From contig JAFXUY010000036.1 of the NCBI GenBank assembly GCA_017524785.1, forward strand, positions 1 through 35,748: a stretch of DNA of 35,748 nucleotides. Direction: 5' to 3'. Under the pieces are notes generated by a model, which saw nothing but the letters and a program-made list of their open reading frames with translations, searched no databases and was not told where the DNA came from. Both the position numbers and the translations under genes were made by a program. Below, in pieces: positions 1 through 8,173 of the stretch. The DNA comes from Bacteroidales bacterium. Lineage in GTDB: Bacteria > Bacteroidota > Bacteroidia > Bacteroidales > P3. Every line of letters starts with the position of its first letter. Positions within the stretch are counted from its first letter, which is position 1.

Positions 1-1
1 C

Positions 2-358
2 TCGGTGTACGTGGACCTTACCGCCGCCAATGTGCTGAACTGCGCCACGACGCACCGCTTCGGCATACCGGTGATACTGTACACTGCATGGTTCCCGACA
101 ATCTTCACGCCTGGCAGCGAGGACGAGAACGCGAAGTTCCGTCTGTACAGCGTGAACAACTACGAGCATTTCCACATCTACATCTACGACCGCCACGGCA
201 TACTGATGTTCGAGAGCGACGATCCCGACTTCGAGTGGGACGGCACCCACGACGGGACGCCGTGTCCACAGGGAGCCTATGTGTACATGTGCAACTACCG
301 CAAGCCCAAGGCCAACACCTTGAGCACCAAGAGCGGCTCTGTGACACTGATTAGATAA
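2..358 (+). CDS. C-terminal end of a T9SS type B-sorted (gliding-motility-associated) surface protein, 5' partial
   Basis: The frame is already open at the window edge, so this is the tail of a longer gene. The visible 118 residues fit the gliding-motility-associated C-terminal domain (CHU_C, type B sorting signal) recognised by the type IX secretion system: an IFTPGSEDEN segment (normally F-T-P-N-G-D-G-x-N), then an IYDRHGILMFES strand, FEWDGTHDGTPCPQGAYVY, and a terminal GSVTLIR, which is the usual end of this domain. The protein is probably secreted across the outer membrane and attached to the surface or released. Its stop TAA overlaps the first base of the recQ start codon (TAATG), so the two genes may be translationally linked. 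The upstream functional domain lies outside the window and cannot be assigned. Confidence 0.85.
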   Translation, partial: SVYVDLTAANVLNCATTHRFGIPVILYTAWFPTIFTPGSEDENAKFRLYSVNNYEHFHIYIYDRHGILMFESDDPDFEWDGTHDGTPCPQGAYVYMCNYRKPKANTLSTKSGSVTLIR

Positions 359-2280
359 TGCCCGACAAATACTCCCTCCTGAAGAGCCATTGGGGCTATA
401 CCTCGTTTCGCCCCTTGCAGGAGGAAATAATAGACTCTGTGCTGGCTGGCAACGACACTATGGCGTTGCTGCCCACGGGAGGAGGCAAGTCCCTCTGCTA
501 TCAGCTGCCAACGCTGATGACAGAGGGACTCTGTCTTGTGGTGTCACCTCTGATAGCACTGATGAAAGATCAGGTGCAACAGCTCAACGACCGCCGTATT
601 GTGGCTACCATTGGAGGCCAGCGGCAGTCAGTGAAGGCTGCCTGCATAGTGTCGGGAATGAGCCGCAGCGATATGGTGGCCGTGTTGTCGAATTGTCTGT
701 GTGGTGCTGTTAAGTTTCTTTATGTTTCGCCCGAGCGTCTACAGCAGCGCATGTTCATCGAATACTTCCGTCAGATGAAAGTGTGCCTCATTGCTGTCGA
801 CGAAGCACACTGTGTCTCACAGTGGGGCTATGACTTCCGTCCTCCATATCTGCATATCGCCGACTTGCGGCAGTATCATCCCGAGGTGCCACTGATAGCC
901 CTTACGGCCACCGCAACCCCTGCTGTGGTCGAGGATATCAAGCGGCATCTGCAGATGCGCACCCCGAATCATTTTCAGTCGTCGTTTGTGCGGCCCAACC
1001 TCATCTATTCGGTGGCCTACGACGACAACAAGACCGCCCGGTTGCTGCGTATCGTGAAGCAGACAGGCGGATGCGGCATAGTGTATACCCGCAGTCGCCG
1101 TTCGACGCAGCAGGTAGCCGACCTGCTGAATGCCGAGGGAATAAGTGCCGCCTACTACCATGCCGGCCTCGACGCACGTGAGCGCGACCGTCGACAAGCG
1201 TTGTGGATGCAGGACAAATGCAGTGTTATGGTGGCAACCAACGCCTTCGGCATGGGTATTGACAAGCCCGATGTGCGTTTCGTGGTGCACCTTGATGTGC
1301 CCGATTCGATAGAGGCTTACTTCCAGGAAGCAGGTCGTGCCGGCCGCGACGGGGAACAGTCAATCGCTGTGATGATATGCAGCACTGCCGACAATACACG
1401 TCTGGAGCAAAACTTCGAGTCCGAATTCCCGCCGCTGAAGTATATCCGGAATGTATATCGGGCCATTTGCAACTACTACAAGCTGCCTATGGGCAGTGGC
1501 GCCGACAGCAGTTTCGACTTCGATTTGGACACTATCTGTAACACATACGGCTTTGCTGTTCGCGAGTTCTACAGTGCTTGTCGCTTCATAGAACGTGCCG
1601 GACTGGTGTCGCTTCCCGACCGTGAGGAGGCCTACTCCACGTTGTTCATTCCCATTGGACGCGAGGAACTGTATGACTTTCAGGTGAACCATGTACGTCT
1701 AGGCAACTTGCTGCAGGCACTTATGCGCATGTATCCTGGTTTGTTGACTACCGCCGTGCCTGTCGACGAACGCAAGATAGCGTCGCGTTGCGTGCTCAAT
1801 GTTGCTGACACTGTGGCTCAGCTTAACGAACTGCAAGCCTTGCATGTGGTGGAATACAGGCCACGCCCCAACAAGCCACAGATAATCTTCGTCTCGCCAC
1901 GCGTCGACGAACGCGATATATGTCTTGGCGACAAGGATTACGACCTGCTGAAAGATGCCGCACGACGGCGCCTCGAGGCGGTGAAGGCATACCTAGGCAA
2001 CAAGACGATTTGCCGTAGCCGCCAGTTGACAGCCTATTTCGGCGAGACCAACAGTGTTATCGATTGTGGTAAATGCGATGTATGCAGGGCTTCGGCCAAA
2101 CAAGAGATAGGCATTGCTGATGCTGTTGTAGCCGAACTGAAGCAAGGGCGGCAGTCGCCGCAAGCGTTGCAGGCAATCCTTGAAGGCAAGGGATACAGCG
2201 ATGTGGTCGACACTATGCGCGATATGCTCGACCGTGGCGTGCTCTATCTCGACTCAAATATGCTGCTCAGTCTTTCGTAG
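358..2280 (+). CDS. recQ: ATP-dependent DNA helicase RecQ
   Basis: A 640-residue superfamily 2 helicase that unwinds DNA 3'-5' in recombinational repair and fork restart. Visible motifs, in order: motif 0 FRPLQ at residues 17-21, Walker A TGGGKS at 40-45, DEAH at 148-151 followed by the RecQ-specific aromatic-rich loop, SALTATATP-like motif III (ALTATATP), the second RecA lobe with FGMGIDKPDVRFVVH and QEAGRAGRDG, and a zinc-binding cluster with Cys552, 570, 573 and 576. After the zinc region only a short winged-helix/RQC-like tail remains, so an HRDC domain is probably absent. The loop after motif Ia (about residues 80-105) is longer than usual. The ATG at 358 is chosen because it gives the standard RecQ N-terminus and forms a TAATG overlap with the preceding gene. 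Its last 37 bases overlap the convergent maf gene. Confidence 0.95.
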   Translation: MPDKYSLLKSHWGYTSFRPLQEEIIDSVLAGNDTMALLPTGGGKSLCYQLPTLMTEGLCLVVSPLIALMKDQVQQLNDRRIVATIGGQRQSVKAACIVSGMSRSDMVAVLSNCLCGAVKFLYVSPERLQQRMFIEYFRQMKVCLIAVDEAHCVSQWGYDFRPPYLHIADLRQYHPEVPLIALTATATPAVVEDIKRHLQMRTPNHFQSSFVRPNLIYSVAYDDNKTARLLRIVKQTGGCGIVYTRSRRSTQQVADLLNAEGISAAYYHAGLDARERDRRQALWMQDKCSVMVATNAFGMGIDKPDVRFVVHLDVPDSIEAYFQEAGRAGRDGEQSIAVMICSTADNTRLEQNFESEFPPLKYIRNVYRAICNYYKLPMGSGADSSFDFDLDTICNTYGFAVREFYSACRFIERAGLVSLPDREEAYSTLFIPIGREELYDFQVNHVRLGNLLQALMRMYPGLLTTAVPVDERKIASRCVLNVADTVAQLNELQALHVVEYRPRPNKPQIIFVSPRVDERDICLGDKDYDLLKDAARRRLEAVKAYLGNKTICRSRQLTAYFGETNSVIDCGKCDVCRASAKQEIGIADAVVAELKQGRQSPQALQAILEGKGYSDVVDTMRDMLDRGVLYLDSNMLLSLS

Positions 2281-2816
2281 AGGCGTGCCACCGGCAACCC
2301 CATCACATTATAGTAGCATCCTTCTATCCGGCTCACGCCTACCATCCCTATCCATTCCTGTATGCCATAGGCTCCCGCTTTGTCGTATGGGCGGTAGTTG
2401 TCGACATAGTAGTCGATGTCTTTGTCTGTCAGGTGGCGGAAATATACGTCGGTGCTTTCGGTAAACGAAATGTCTTTGACTATTGAACGCAGACATACTC
2501 CGGTATATACCGTGTGCTTGTCGCCCGACAGGTTGTGCAACATTGCCACCGCATCGTCGCGAGTGGCAGGCTTGCCCAGCACTTGGCCGTTGTGCACCAC
2601 CACGGTGTCGGCAGTTACCAGCACCTCGTCGTCCTTCAATTTCTCGGTGGGATAGGCAGCGGCCTTGCGGCGTGCCAGATATTCGGCAACCTCGGCGGCG
2701 GGCAGGGGAGAGGAGATGTGCTCGTCGGTGTCGAGGGTGATATAGTCTATAGGGTAGCCCAGTTGCGACAGCAGTTGTCGCCTACGGGGCGATTTGGAAG
2801 CCAGCAGCAGTTTCAT
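2244..2816 (-). CDS. maf: Maf-family nucleoside triphosphate pyrophosphatase
   Basis: A 190-residue Maf/Ham1-superfamily protein, the family's normal length. Maf proteins hydrolyse non-canonical or modified nucleotides such as dTTP/UTP or m5-modified forms (house-cleaning) and have been linked to septum regulation. Visible family signatures are the N-terminal LASKSPRRRQLL, ADTVVVHNGQVLGKP with the catalytic Asp, and a C-terminal DKAGAYGIQ segment. An upstream in-frame extension is possible, but the ATG at 2816 starts exactly at MKLLLASKSPRR, where the family begins. It also overlaps the stop of the upstream MORN-repeat gene (ATGA), which indicates translational coupling. The 3' end runs 37 bases into the convergent recQ gene. 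Confidence 0.93.
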   Translation of the reverse strand: MKLLLASKSPRRRQLLSQLGYPIDYITLDTDEHISSPLPAAEVAEYLARRKAAAYPTEKLKDDEVLVTADTVVVHNGQVLGKPATRDDAVAMLHNLSGDKHTVYTGVCLRSIVKDISFTESTDVYFRHLTDKDIDYYVDNYRPYDKAGAYGIQEWIGMVGVSRIEGCYYNVMGLPVARLYERLSSIFESR

Positions 2817-3955
2817 TTCACTTCCTTGCCGGCCTTGAATTTGGCTTGATAGACCACACGGCCGTTGTCGTACCACACCCACTTGCCTTCTTTCTCGCCT
2901 TCGACGAAAGCGCCTTTTTCCACCGGTGCACCGGCTTCGTTGTAGCGCTCGTATTTGCCGTCGAGCAGGCCGTCGTTGTAGTTCTGGCGCAGTTCAACCT
3001 TGCCGTTGGGGAAGTAGCGCACTTCCTCGCCGTTCTTCACATCTTCGGTATAGTGTATCACATAGCGTGTGGCGCCGTCGTCGTAGAGGCCGCGCCATTC
3101 GCCGGTCTTCATGCCGTTGTGGAAGTCGCCGTAGTAGTCGGTCTTGCCGTCCTCGTACCATGCCGTCCAGCGGCCTTCTTCCATGTCGTCCAGATATTCG
3201 CCTTCGTGCAGCTTCTTGCCGCTTTCGTACCATGTGGTCCAGACGCCCTCACGCTTGCCGTTGCGGTAGTTGCCTTCGCGCCAGCGCTCGCCGGTTTCGT
3301 AGTAGTACACCCAGCGTCCAACCTCTTTGCCGGCGGCGTAGGTGCCCGTTATGCCAAGCTTGCCGTTGGTGCGCCAGAAGAAGGTCCAGTTGCCGTCCTG
3401 TTCGCCGTTCACCATCGAACCTTCCATGTCTTTGTTGCCCTGCTCGGTCCACCAGATGGCGTGGCCCTGCAGCTCGTTGTTTTTATATTGGCCTTTGAAT
3501 TTTGTCTTGCCATTCTCGTGCCACTGTGTGGTGGCACCTTCGCGGCTGCCGCTTACAAAGGTTATCTCTTCCTCGGTCTGGCCGTTGGCATACCACGAGC
3601 GGTAGATGCCGTTGCGCTTGCCGTTTTCCACGGCCACCTCGCTCTTCAGGTCGCCGTTGCGATACCAGCTACGGTTCACACCGTTGGTATAGCACTCTTC
3701 GGCCATCTTGCTGCCATCGTCGTAGTAGTATATCCAGATGCCGCTGCGTCGACCGTCGGCATAGGTGCCCTGCTGCGATACCTGTCCGTTGGGGTACCAC
3801 CACGTCCACGAGCCTGTGCGTTTGCCGCTGGCGTTCATGGTGCCTTCCACCGACGTCTGGTTGCTGCCAGAGTAGGTCTTGCGATACTGTGTCTGAGCCT
3901 GCGCTGCTGTTGCAATCATTATGCAGGCCACTAGTAGGATGCTGTATCTCTTCAT
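2813..3955 (-). CDS. Exported MORN-repeat (YwqK-like) protein
   Basis: A 380-residue protein with an N-terminal signal peptide (hydrophobic stretch to about residue 20, ending AQAQ). From about residue 40 to the C-terminus it is a continuous array of MORN_2-type repeats of roughly 23 residues, recognisable by W-Y-x-N-G-x and G-x-R-x-G-x-W-x-x-Y-Y. Such proteins are common in Bacteroidota and are often labelled YwqK-family antitoxins from Bacillus, but that label says nothing reliable here. No toxin partner is adjacent. It probably sits in the periplasm or on the surface and its function is unknown. It is third in a minus-strand unit after the DUF4270 gene (18-base gap), and its stop overlaps the maf start by ATGA. 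Confidence 0.8.
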   Translation of the reverse strand: MKRYSILLVACIMIATAAQAQTQYRKTYSGSNQTSVEGTMNASGKRTGSWTWWYPNGQVSQQGTYADGRRSGIWIYYYDDGSKMAEECYTNGVNRSWYRNGDLKSEVAVENGKRNGIYRSWYANGQTEEEITFVSGSREGATTQWHENGKTKFKGQYKNNELQGHAIWWTEQGNKDMEGSMVNGEQDGNWTFFWRTNGKLGITGTYAAGKEVGRWVYYYETGERWREGNYRNGKREGVWTTWYESGKKLHEGEYLDDMEEGRWTAWYEDGKTDYYGDFHNGMKTGEWRGLYDDGATRYVIHYTEDVKNGEEVRYFPNGKVELRQNYNDGLLDGKYERYNEAGAPVEKGAFVEGEKEGKWVWYDNGRVVYQAKFKAGKEVK

Positions 3956-3973
3956 AGTTGTCTATACTGTTTC

Positions 3974-5221
3974 TTAATTCTCCGTGTATGTGAGCACAAT
4001 CCTCACCGGGTTGGCTGTCGAGGTGCCGTTGATGATGGTGCGTGCTGCGGGATGCTTGCGCGAATAGTAGAGCATCAGGCAGGTGCCGTAGTCGCTGCCG
4101 CCGTTCTGGTAGAGCAGGTGTTGCAGGTGCATGCTCACGCGCAGGCGGAAACGGTTGTTGCCGCTCTGGTAGGCGCCGTCGCCGCCCATGTAGTAGCGCT
4201 GGTCGGATATCTGCGTCATCGTGCCGTCGCTCTGGTAGCCGAAAGCCAGCACCGAGTCGGGCTTCACTGCAGGAGCCTCGTCGGCCACCGGCAGCAGCAT
4301 CTCGGCATAGTGGATGGCGGCTGTGGGATGCGACGTATGGAAGGCGCGCAGGGCGCTGTCGAAGCTTATGTGCAGCTTGTAGCCGCCGAAGGGCTCCAGA
4401 TACAGGCGCTGGCTGCCGCCGATGCTGTCGGTGTTGTCGAATATGGTGCCTGTATAGTCGTGGTCGAAGTGCATGAAATGTTTAGCCCCGTTGCCCACCA
4501 CGAAGATGTATTGCGACTCGGTGGTGTCGCCGTCGTGGTGGAAATAGGCCGTCAGGCGCGTCTTGGTGGCTGCAAAGTTGAACGCCACGATGCCGGTGTC
4601 CGAGTCGTCGTCGATAACGCGTATGCGCAATCCTTTGGCCGAGGCAACAAAGTCGCTCGCGCTGGCGTTCTGCGCCAGCACGGTGGCTATGTCGCCGCCC
4701 AGCGTGAAGCGCACCACCGTGTCGGTAGGCCCGATGGTTACGGTGTTGTCGAAATATTTCATGCCTGCCCTTACCGCCAGGGTGTTGAAGCCGTAGTAGG
4801 TGCTGTCGGCTTCCATGGCCTCGTCGAGGGGCATGATTTCAAAGTGCATGGTGTAGGTGCGGCCGGTGTCGGGGAAAAGCACGTCTTTCACCATGCTCAG
4901 CACCACCGAGTCGATGGTGGCGTTGCCGAGGTTCAGGGCGTTGTCGTCCGACTGCAGTGCAATCTGCGTATATATCGAGGCGTTGACCTTGCCGAAGGTC
5001 GGGTCGGCATACCAGCCAACGATATTGTAGGTGCCGCCTGTCGTGGCCAGCGAGTCGTCGCGCAGGCTATAGGCCATGTTGGCGTAGAGGGTGTCGGTCT
5101 TGCTGTTGTAGATGGTGCTGGGGTCGACGAGGTTCACGCCGAGGTCCGATTCCTCGGTGTTGCAGGCTGCAAAAAGTAGAAGTAAGAAAGATGAGAACAG
5201 GATTAGTGATTTGTTGCGCAT
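3974..5221 (-). CDS. DUF4270 family outer-membrane-associated lipoprotein
   Basis: A 415-residue lipoprotein: the N-terminus has a hydrophobic segment and lipobox LFAAC with Cys20, so it should be lipidated and anchored in an envelope membrane. The mature part begins with the DUF4270 hallmark (SDLGVNLVDPSTIY) and continues with a beta-rich sequence including VGWYADPTFGKVNASIYTQI. DUF4270 proteins are found almost only in Bacteroidota and their role is not established. The gene lies 12 bases downstream of the starch-synthase-like gene. That pairing is, to my knowledge, a recurrent arrangement in Bacteroidales, which suggests a shared process at the cell envelope. No catalytic motif is visible. 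Confidence 0.85.
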   Translation of the reverse strand: MRNKSLILFSSFLLLLFAACNTEESDLGVNLVDPSTIYNSKTDTLYANMAYSLRDDSLATTGGTYNIVGWYADPTFGKVNASIYTQIALQSDDNALNLGNATIDSVVLSMVKDVLFPDTGRTYTMHFEIMPLDEAMEADSTYYGFNTLAVRAGMKYFDNTVTIGPTDTVVRFTLGGDIATVLAQNASASDFVASAKGLRIRVIDDDSDTGIVAFNFAATKTRLTAYFHHDGDTTESQYIFVVGNGAKHFMHFDHDYTGTIFDNTDSIGGSQRLYLEPFGGYKLHISFDSALRAFHTSHPTAAIHYAEMLLPVADEAPAVKPDSVLAFGYQSDGTMTQISDQRYYMGGDGAYQSGNNRFRLRVSMHLQHLLYQNGGSDYGTCLMLYYSRKHPAARTIINGTSTANPVRIVLTYTEN

Positions 5222-5233
5222 TTCCAGTGGGCT

Positions 5234-6058
5234 TTATTGGTTGTCTATCCTTCCGATAATGGAGTCGAAGAATTTGTTGATACGGGCGTAGAACTCGTCG
5301 CGGTCGGCGATATAGTCGAGCACGTTGCGCTTGGTTTCTTTGGCGAAGGCCACCAGCTCGGGGTTGGCGTTGGGCGAGCCGATGATGACGCCCTGCGAGT
5401 AGGTTATGGCCGACTTCATGAGGCCTATGTATGTGGTGTCGCCGTAGAGGCGCAGGTCTTTGGCTGTGGCGTTGTCGGCCTTCATCTTGCGCTCCAGGTC
5501 GCCGCCTATGTTGCCCTTGAAGTTGTCGTCCATCAGGGTGATTACCATCTTGGTGCCGCTGAAGAAGGCGTTCTCCTTGTTGATGCGGCGCAGATAGAAC
5601 GGAATCATCGAGGCGAACCATCCGCAATAGTTTATCAGGTGCGGCTGCCAGGCCAGTTTGCGCACAGCCTCCAGGGTGCCGCGACCGAAGAAGAGCAGGC
5701 GCTCGTCGCTCAGATGGTCGAGGGAGCCGTTGGCCAGGGTAGCGGCTTGGGCCGAGGCAAAGTATTCTTCGTTGTCGATGAAATACACTTGCATGCGTGC
5801 CGTGGGGATAGAGCCCACCTTGATTATCAGCTGGCGGTCGCAGTTGTTCACGATGAGGTTCATTCCGCTAAGCCTTATCACTTCGTGAAGTTGGTGTTTC
5901 CGTTCGGCGACACTGCTGAATTTCGGCATGAAAACTCTGATCTCACGTCCCATTTCCTGCGTTTTGGCGGGCAGATAGCGACCCATTATCGCCGTCTCGC
6001 TCTCGCCGGAAAAAGGCATAATCTCCTGACTTACAAACAGTATTCTCCCTTTTGCCAT
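5234..6058 (-). CDS. Starch/glycogen synthase N-terminal-domain protein (GT5-like), half-length
   Basis: A 274-residue protein resembling the catalytic N-terminal Rossmann domain of GT5 glycogen/starch synthases (ILFVSQEIMPF..., REIRVFMPKF, MQVYFIDNEEYF). It is the short Bacteroidales form usually annotated as glycogen synthase. The second GT-B domain is absent; a full enzyme is about 480 residues. The ADP-glucose-binding K-x-G-G-L motif near the N-terminus is replaced by ESETA. It therefore may not make glycogen itself; a binding or regulatory role is possible. The start at ATG 6058 (MAKGRILFV) is preferred to a TTG at 6082, because the TTG lies at about the expected transcription start of the promoter at 6085-6115. 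First gene of the unit with DUF4270, the MORN protein and maf. Confidence 0.75.
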   Translation of the reverse strand: MAKGRILFVSQEIMPFSGESETAIMGRYLPAKTQEMGREIRVFMPKFSSVAERKHQLHEVIRLSGMNLIVNNCDRQLIIKVGSIPTARMQVYFIDNEEYFASAQAATLANGSLDHLSDERLLFFGRGTLEAVRKLAWQPHLINYCGWFASMIPFYLRRINKENAFFSGTKMVITLMDDNFKGNIGGDLERKMKADNATAKDLRLYGDTTYIGLMKSAITYSQGVIIGSPNANPELVAFAKETKRNVLDYIADRDEFYARINKFFDSIIGRIDNQ

Positions 6059-6084
6059 AAGGTTTTTATATTTTATATCCAATG

Positions 6085-6115
6085 CAAAAATACGGAAAAA
6101 AAACGATATGGCAAA
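6085..6115 (-). promoter_or_regulatory. Bacteroidota-type promoter for the GT5-like/DUF4270/MORN/maf unit
   Basis: On the minus strand TTTG (complement of 6112-6115), 19 bases, then TATTTTTG (complement of 6085-6092). This matches the -33/-7 consensus TTTG-N19-TAnnTTTG exactly. Transcription should start near 6078, leaving about 20 bases of leader before ATG 6058. Confidence 0.8.
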
Positions 6116-6163
6116 ATTGTTTTTTGCGAATAGTCTTAAACTTATTGGAGCTGGCGGTGTTTG

Positions 6164-7444
6164 CTACTGCACCACCAGCCGCTTCGTGGCCGTGCCTTGT
6201 GGCGTGCCGACGCGCACCATGTAGACGCCGGCCGCCAGGCCGCGCAGGTCGAGGGTGCATGCATTGCGGCACTCGCGACGCTGCAGCACCGTGCCGTCCA
6301 CGCCTATCAGCTCCACGCTCTCCATACCCTCGGCGGCCACCGTCACGCGCTTCGTCGCAGGGTTCGGCGTCAGGGTGATGACTGTTCTGTCGTCTTCAAT
6401 TTGGTGTAGACCTGTAGTGGTGCTATCGTCGGGGGTGCTATGCGTGGTGTCGGGCATAATGCTGCCAAAGTAAAAATACACCGGTTCGCTCCAGGGACTC
6501 CACACGTGGTTGGCCGGACATTTAGCCTCGTGTGCTTTGCATTTCACGCTGACGCGTGCTGCCAAAAAGGTTTCTCGCGGGCCATCGAAAAGAGTCGTCG
6601 AGGTGTCGCCAAGATAAAACACTGTACCGGAGTCGGCCGGCTGTTGATATTCCACCACCGAGAGCCGGAACGAATCTTGTGCGTCGCCATCCCATGAAAA
6701 CCTTTTCTCCCATTCGCCCAGGCTGTCCAGGCGCAACGCTGGGGGAGGGCATGGCACCAAAATCGGAAACCAGCCACCCCATACACCTCGCCCCCAACCA
6801 TGAGGGCTAGTACATACCATGGGCTCCGTGCTTCTTGGATCTCTGCACATTATCGAGGTGTTGACCGAGTCTGCCTGGGTATAGTAAATTACATTGCGGT
6901 AGTATACGTATTCACTATCCAGAAGTGGTTTGTAGTAGCCTACAAAGAAAGAATCGCAGAGTACGTGCGGATGATCAAAATAGTATTCGTAGAGTGGAAC
7001 GAACTTCTCGTATAACACGCCGTTACCGACAATCGAATAACAGAATCTGTTCACACTGATTCCGTTCAATGCCGTTGCGGTGTCGACAAGTGTCATTATG
7101 CCGCCAACCTTTTTCCCAAGCGTGCCTTGGAACATGGCATATTGCAGCGAGTCACAATCCATCGAATCCATTGCTATGGCCACGCCATATACAGTGACTG
7201 AATCCTTGGTGAAGTAGCTCATGAGTTTTCCATTGCCAGGCGCAGGTGCGCCAAGCTCAGCAAACCCAACACAGTTCTCGTGCATCCATTGTGCGTTTGT
7301 CGCATTTGGGGCCAGCACGGTTATTTGTACTCTTGGATTGAACATGTATCTGGGATCGCCGTAATATACGGTGTCCTGCGCAGATATTCCGAATGCGATC
7401 AACAACAAGGTCAACTCAATGGCTGTAATAAAAAACTTTTTCAT
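6164..7444 (-). CDS. Secreted protein with C-terminal T9SS type A sorting domain
   Basis: A 426-residue protein with a classical signal peptide (MKKFF..., cleavage likely after GISAQ). The body has no family I recognise. It contains a stretch rich in Trp, Tyr and Cys and a fibronectin-like segment around residues 255-335 (RFSWDGDAQDSFRLSVVEYQ, VKCKAHEAKCPANHVWSPWS). The last ~70 residues form a type A sorting signal: ITLTPNPATKRVTVAAEGM, VELIGVDGTVLQRRE, LDLRGLAAGVYMVRVGTPQG, and KRLVVQ at the end. The type IX system should therefore export it. It lies 10 bases downstream of a 54-residue exported-peptide gene and shares that gene's canonical promoter. Confidence 0.82.
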   Translation of the reverse strand: MKKFFITAIELTLLLIAFGISAQDTVYYGDPRYMFNPRVQITVLAPNATNAQWMHENCVGFAELGAPAPGNGKLMSYFTKDSVTVYGVAIAMDSMDCDSLQYAMFQGTLGKKVGGIMTLVDTATALNGISVNRFCYSIVGNGVLYEKFVPLYEYYFDHPHVLCDSFFVGYYKPLLDSEYVYYRNVIYYTQADSVNTSIMCRDPRSTEPMVCTSPHGWGRGVWGGWFPILVPCPPPALRLDSLGEWEKRFSWDGDAQDSFRLSVVEYQQPADSGTVFYLGDTSTTLFDGPRETFLAARVSVKCKAHEAKCPANHVWSPWSEPVYFYFGSIMPDTTHSTPDDSTTTGLHQIEDDRTVITLTPNPATKRVTVAAEGMESVELIGVDGTVLQRRECRNACTLDLRGLAAGVYMVRVGTPQGTATKRLVVQ

Positions 7445-7454
7445 CTTTCAACAA

Positions 7455-7619
7455 TTAGTCGTTACAAATTCTGATGGCATTTTGGAGATCGACAAACTCC
7501 GTTGAGCCGTAAAGAGGACATGGTAAGTTGTATCTGTTCACAGGAGATATGTTTTGTGCACCCGCCATATGGCATGCGCTTACCGTTAAGGCAAACAGAA
7601 TCAATTGTTTGATGCTCAT
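7455..7619 (-). CDS. 54-residue exported peptide of unknown function
   Basis: A short frame starting MSIKQLILFALTVSACHMAG with a convincing signal peptide, cleavage likely near AGAQ. About 33 mature residues remain (NISPVNRYNLPCPLYGSTEF onward), ending ICND before a TAA. It begins roughly 25 bases after the predicted transcription start of a perfect TTTG-N19-TATCTTTG promoter and ends 10 bases before the next gene's ATG, so it is the first gene of a bicistronic unit. No family is recognised. It could be a true small secreted protein or the surviving N-terminus of a longer T9SS cargo gene truncated by a stop codon. Confidence 0.55.
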   Translation of the reverse strand: MSIKQLILFALTVSACHMAGAQNISPVNRYNLPCPLYGSTEFVDLQNAIRICND

Positions 7620-7650
7620 TGTTTTGTGTTCATTATGCTGTTATATGTTG

Positions 7651-7681
7651 CAAAGATACGAAAATGTTTTAATTTGGCAAA
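7651..7681 (-). promoter_or_regulatory. Canonical Bacteroidota promoter for the 54-aa peptide and T9SS cargo gene
   Basis: The minus strand reads TTTG (complement of 7678-7681), a 19-base spacer, then TATCTTTG (complement of 7651-7658): a perfect match to the consensus. The predicted start of transcription is near 7644. Confidence 0.85.
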
Positions 7682-8136
7682 AAGTAACCTGTTTTTTTTG
7701 CCGAACGCTATATTGTAGTCAAAACACTTCTTGTTTGTCCGAACATCCGACCTCCAACCTGCAGCCCGAGCTGATATATGGGGTCAGCACAGGGTTAAGA
7801 TGACGATGAATAGCCGTCAACAAGCTATAAAAAACATATCAAAACCTAATGTTAAATTTAACATCTCCTACTATTGTAATAGTTGATAAGGCGATGACTA
7901 GGCAATGAGTAGGAGTTGATAAGGAGTTGGTGCTGTGTCATAGGCAGTTACATGTTTATTTGTCGGCTAGACGACACTGATACAGAGAGTTATATGCAAA
8001 ATTATCGCTGTAACTGCTTGATTTCCAATACGGGCTTCGGCGCCGAAAAGCAGTCTCGATTTAACTGTTTTTATGTTAAATGATTTGTGCTGGATATTTT
8101 TTTTTATGTTGCGCTGCCTAATTCGGGAAATTTGTG
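7682..8136. other. Intergenic stretch without a recognisable gene
   Basis: About 450 bases between the promoter of the T9SS cargo unit and the recX promoter. Frames here are short and show no family resemblance. A loose internal repeat is visible around 7889-7930 (GTTGATAAGG and GAGTTGATAAGGAG). No terminator, tRNA or clear RNA structure was found. Confidence 0.5.
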
Positions 8137-8144
8137 TAATTTTG
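8137..8144 (+). promoter_or_regulatory. -7 element upstream of recX
   Basis: TAATTTTG matches the TAnnTTTG -7 consensus, 29 bases before the recX ATG; a good -33 TTTG is not seen at the right spacing. It lies inside the longest possible recX frame (open from 8087), so it argues for the start at 8174. Confidence 0.5.
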
Positions 8145-8173
8145 CATCTCGAATTAGGAGCTACGATAGTCCG

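Noticed and set aside
2813-3955. YwqK-type antitoxin of a toxin-antitoxin pair
   Set aside because: The MORN repeats are generic, the protein is exported, and no toxin gene is adjacent.
2846-5179. Long plus-strand frames (362 and 375 codons) opposite the MORN and DUF4270 genes
   Set aside because: Opposite strand to genes with signal peptides and recognised domains; no start context or promoter, and Val/Ala/Gly-rich shadow composition.
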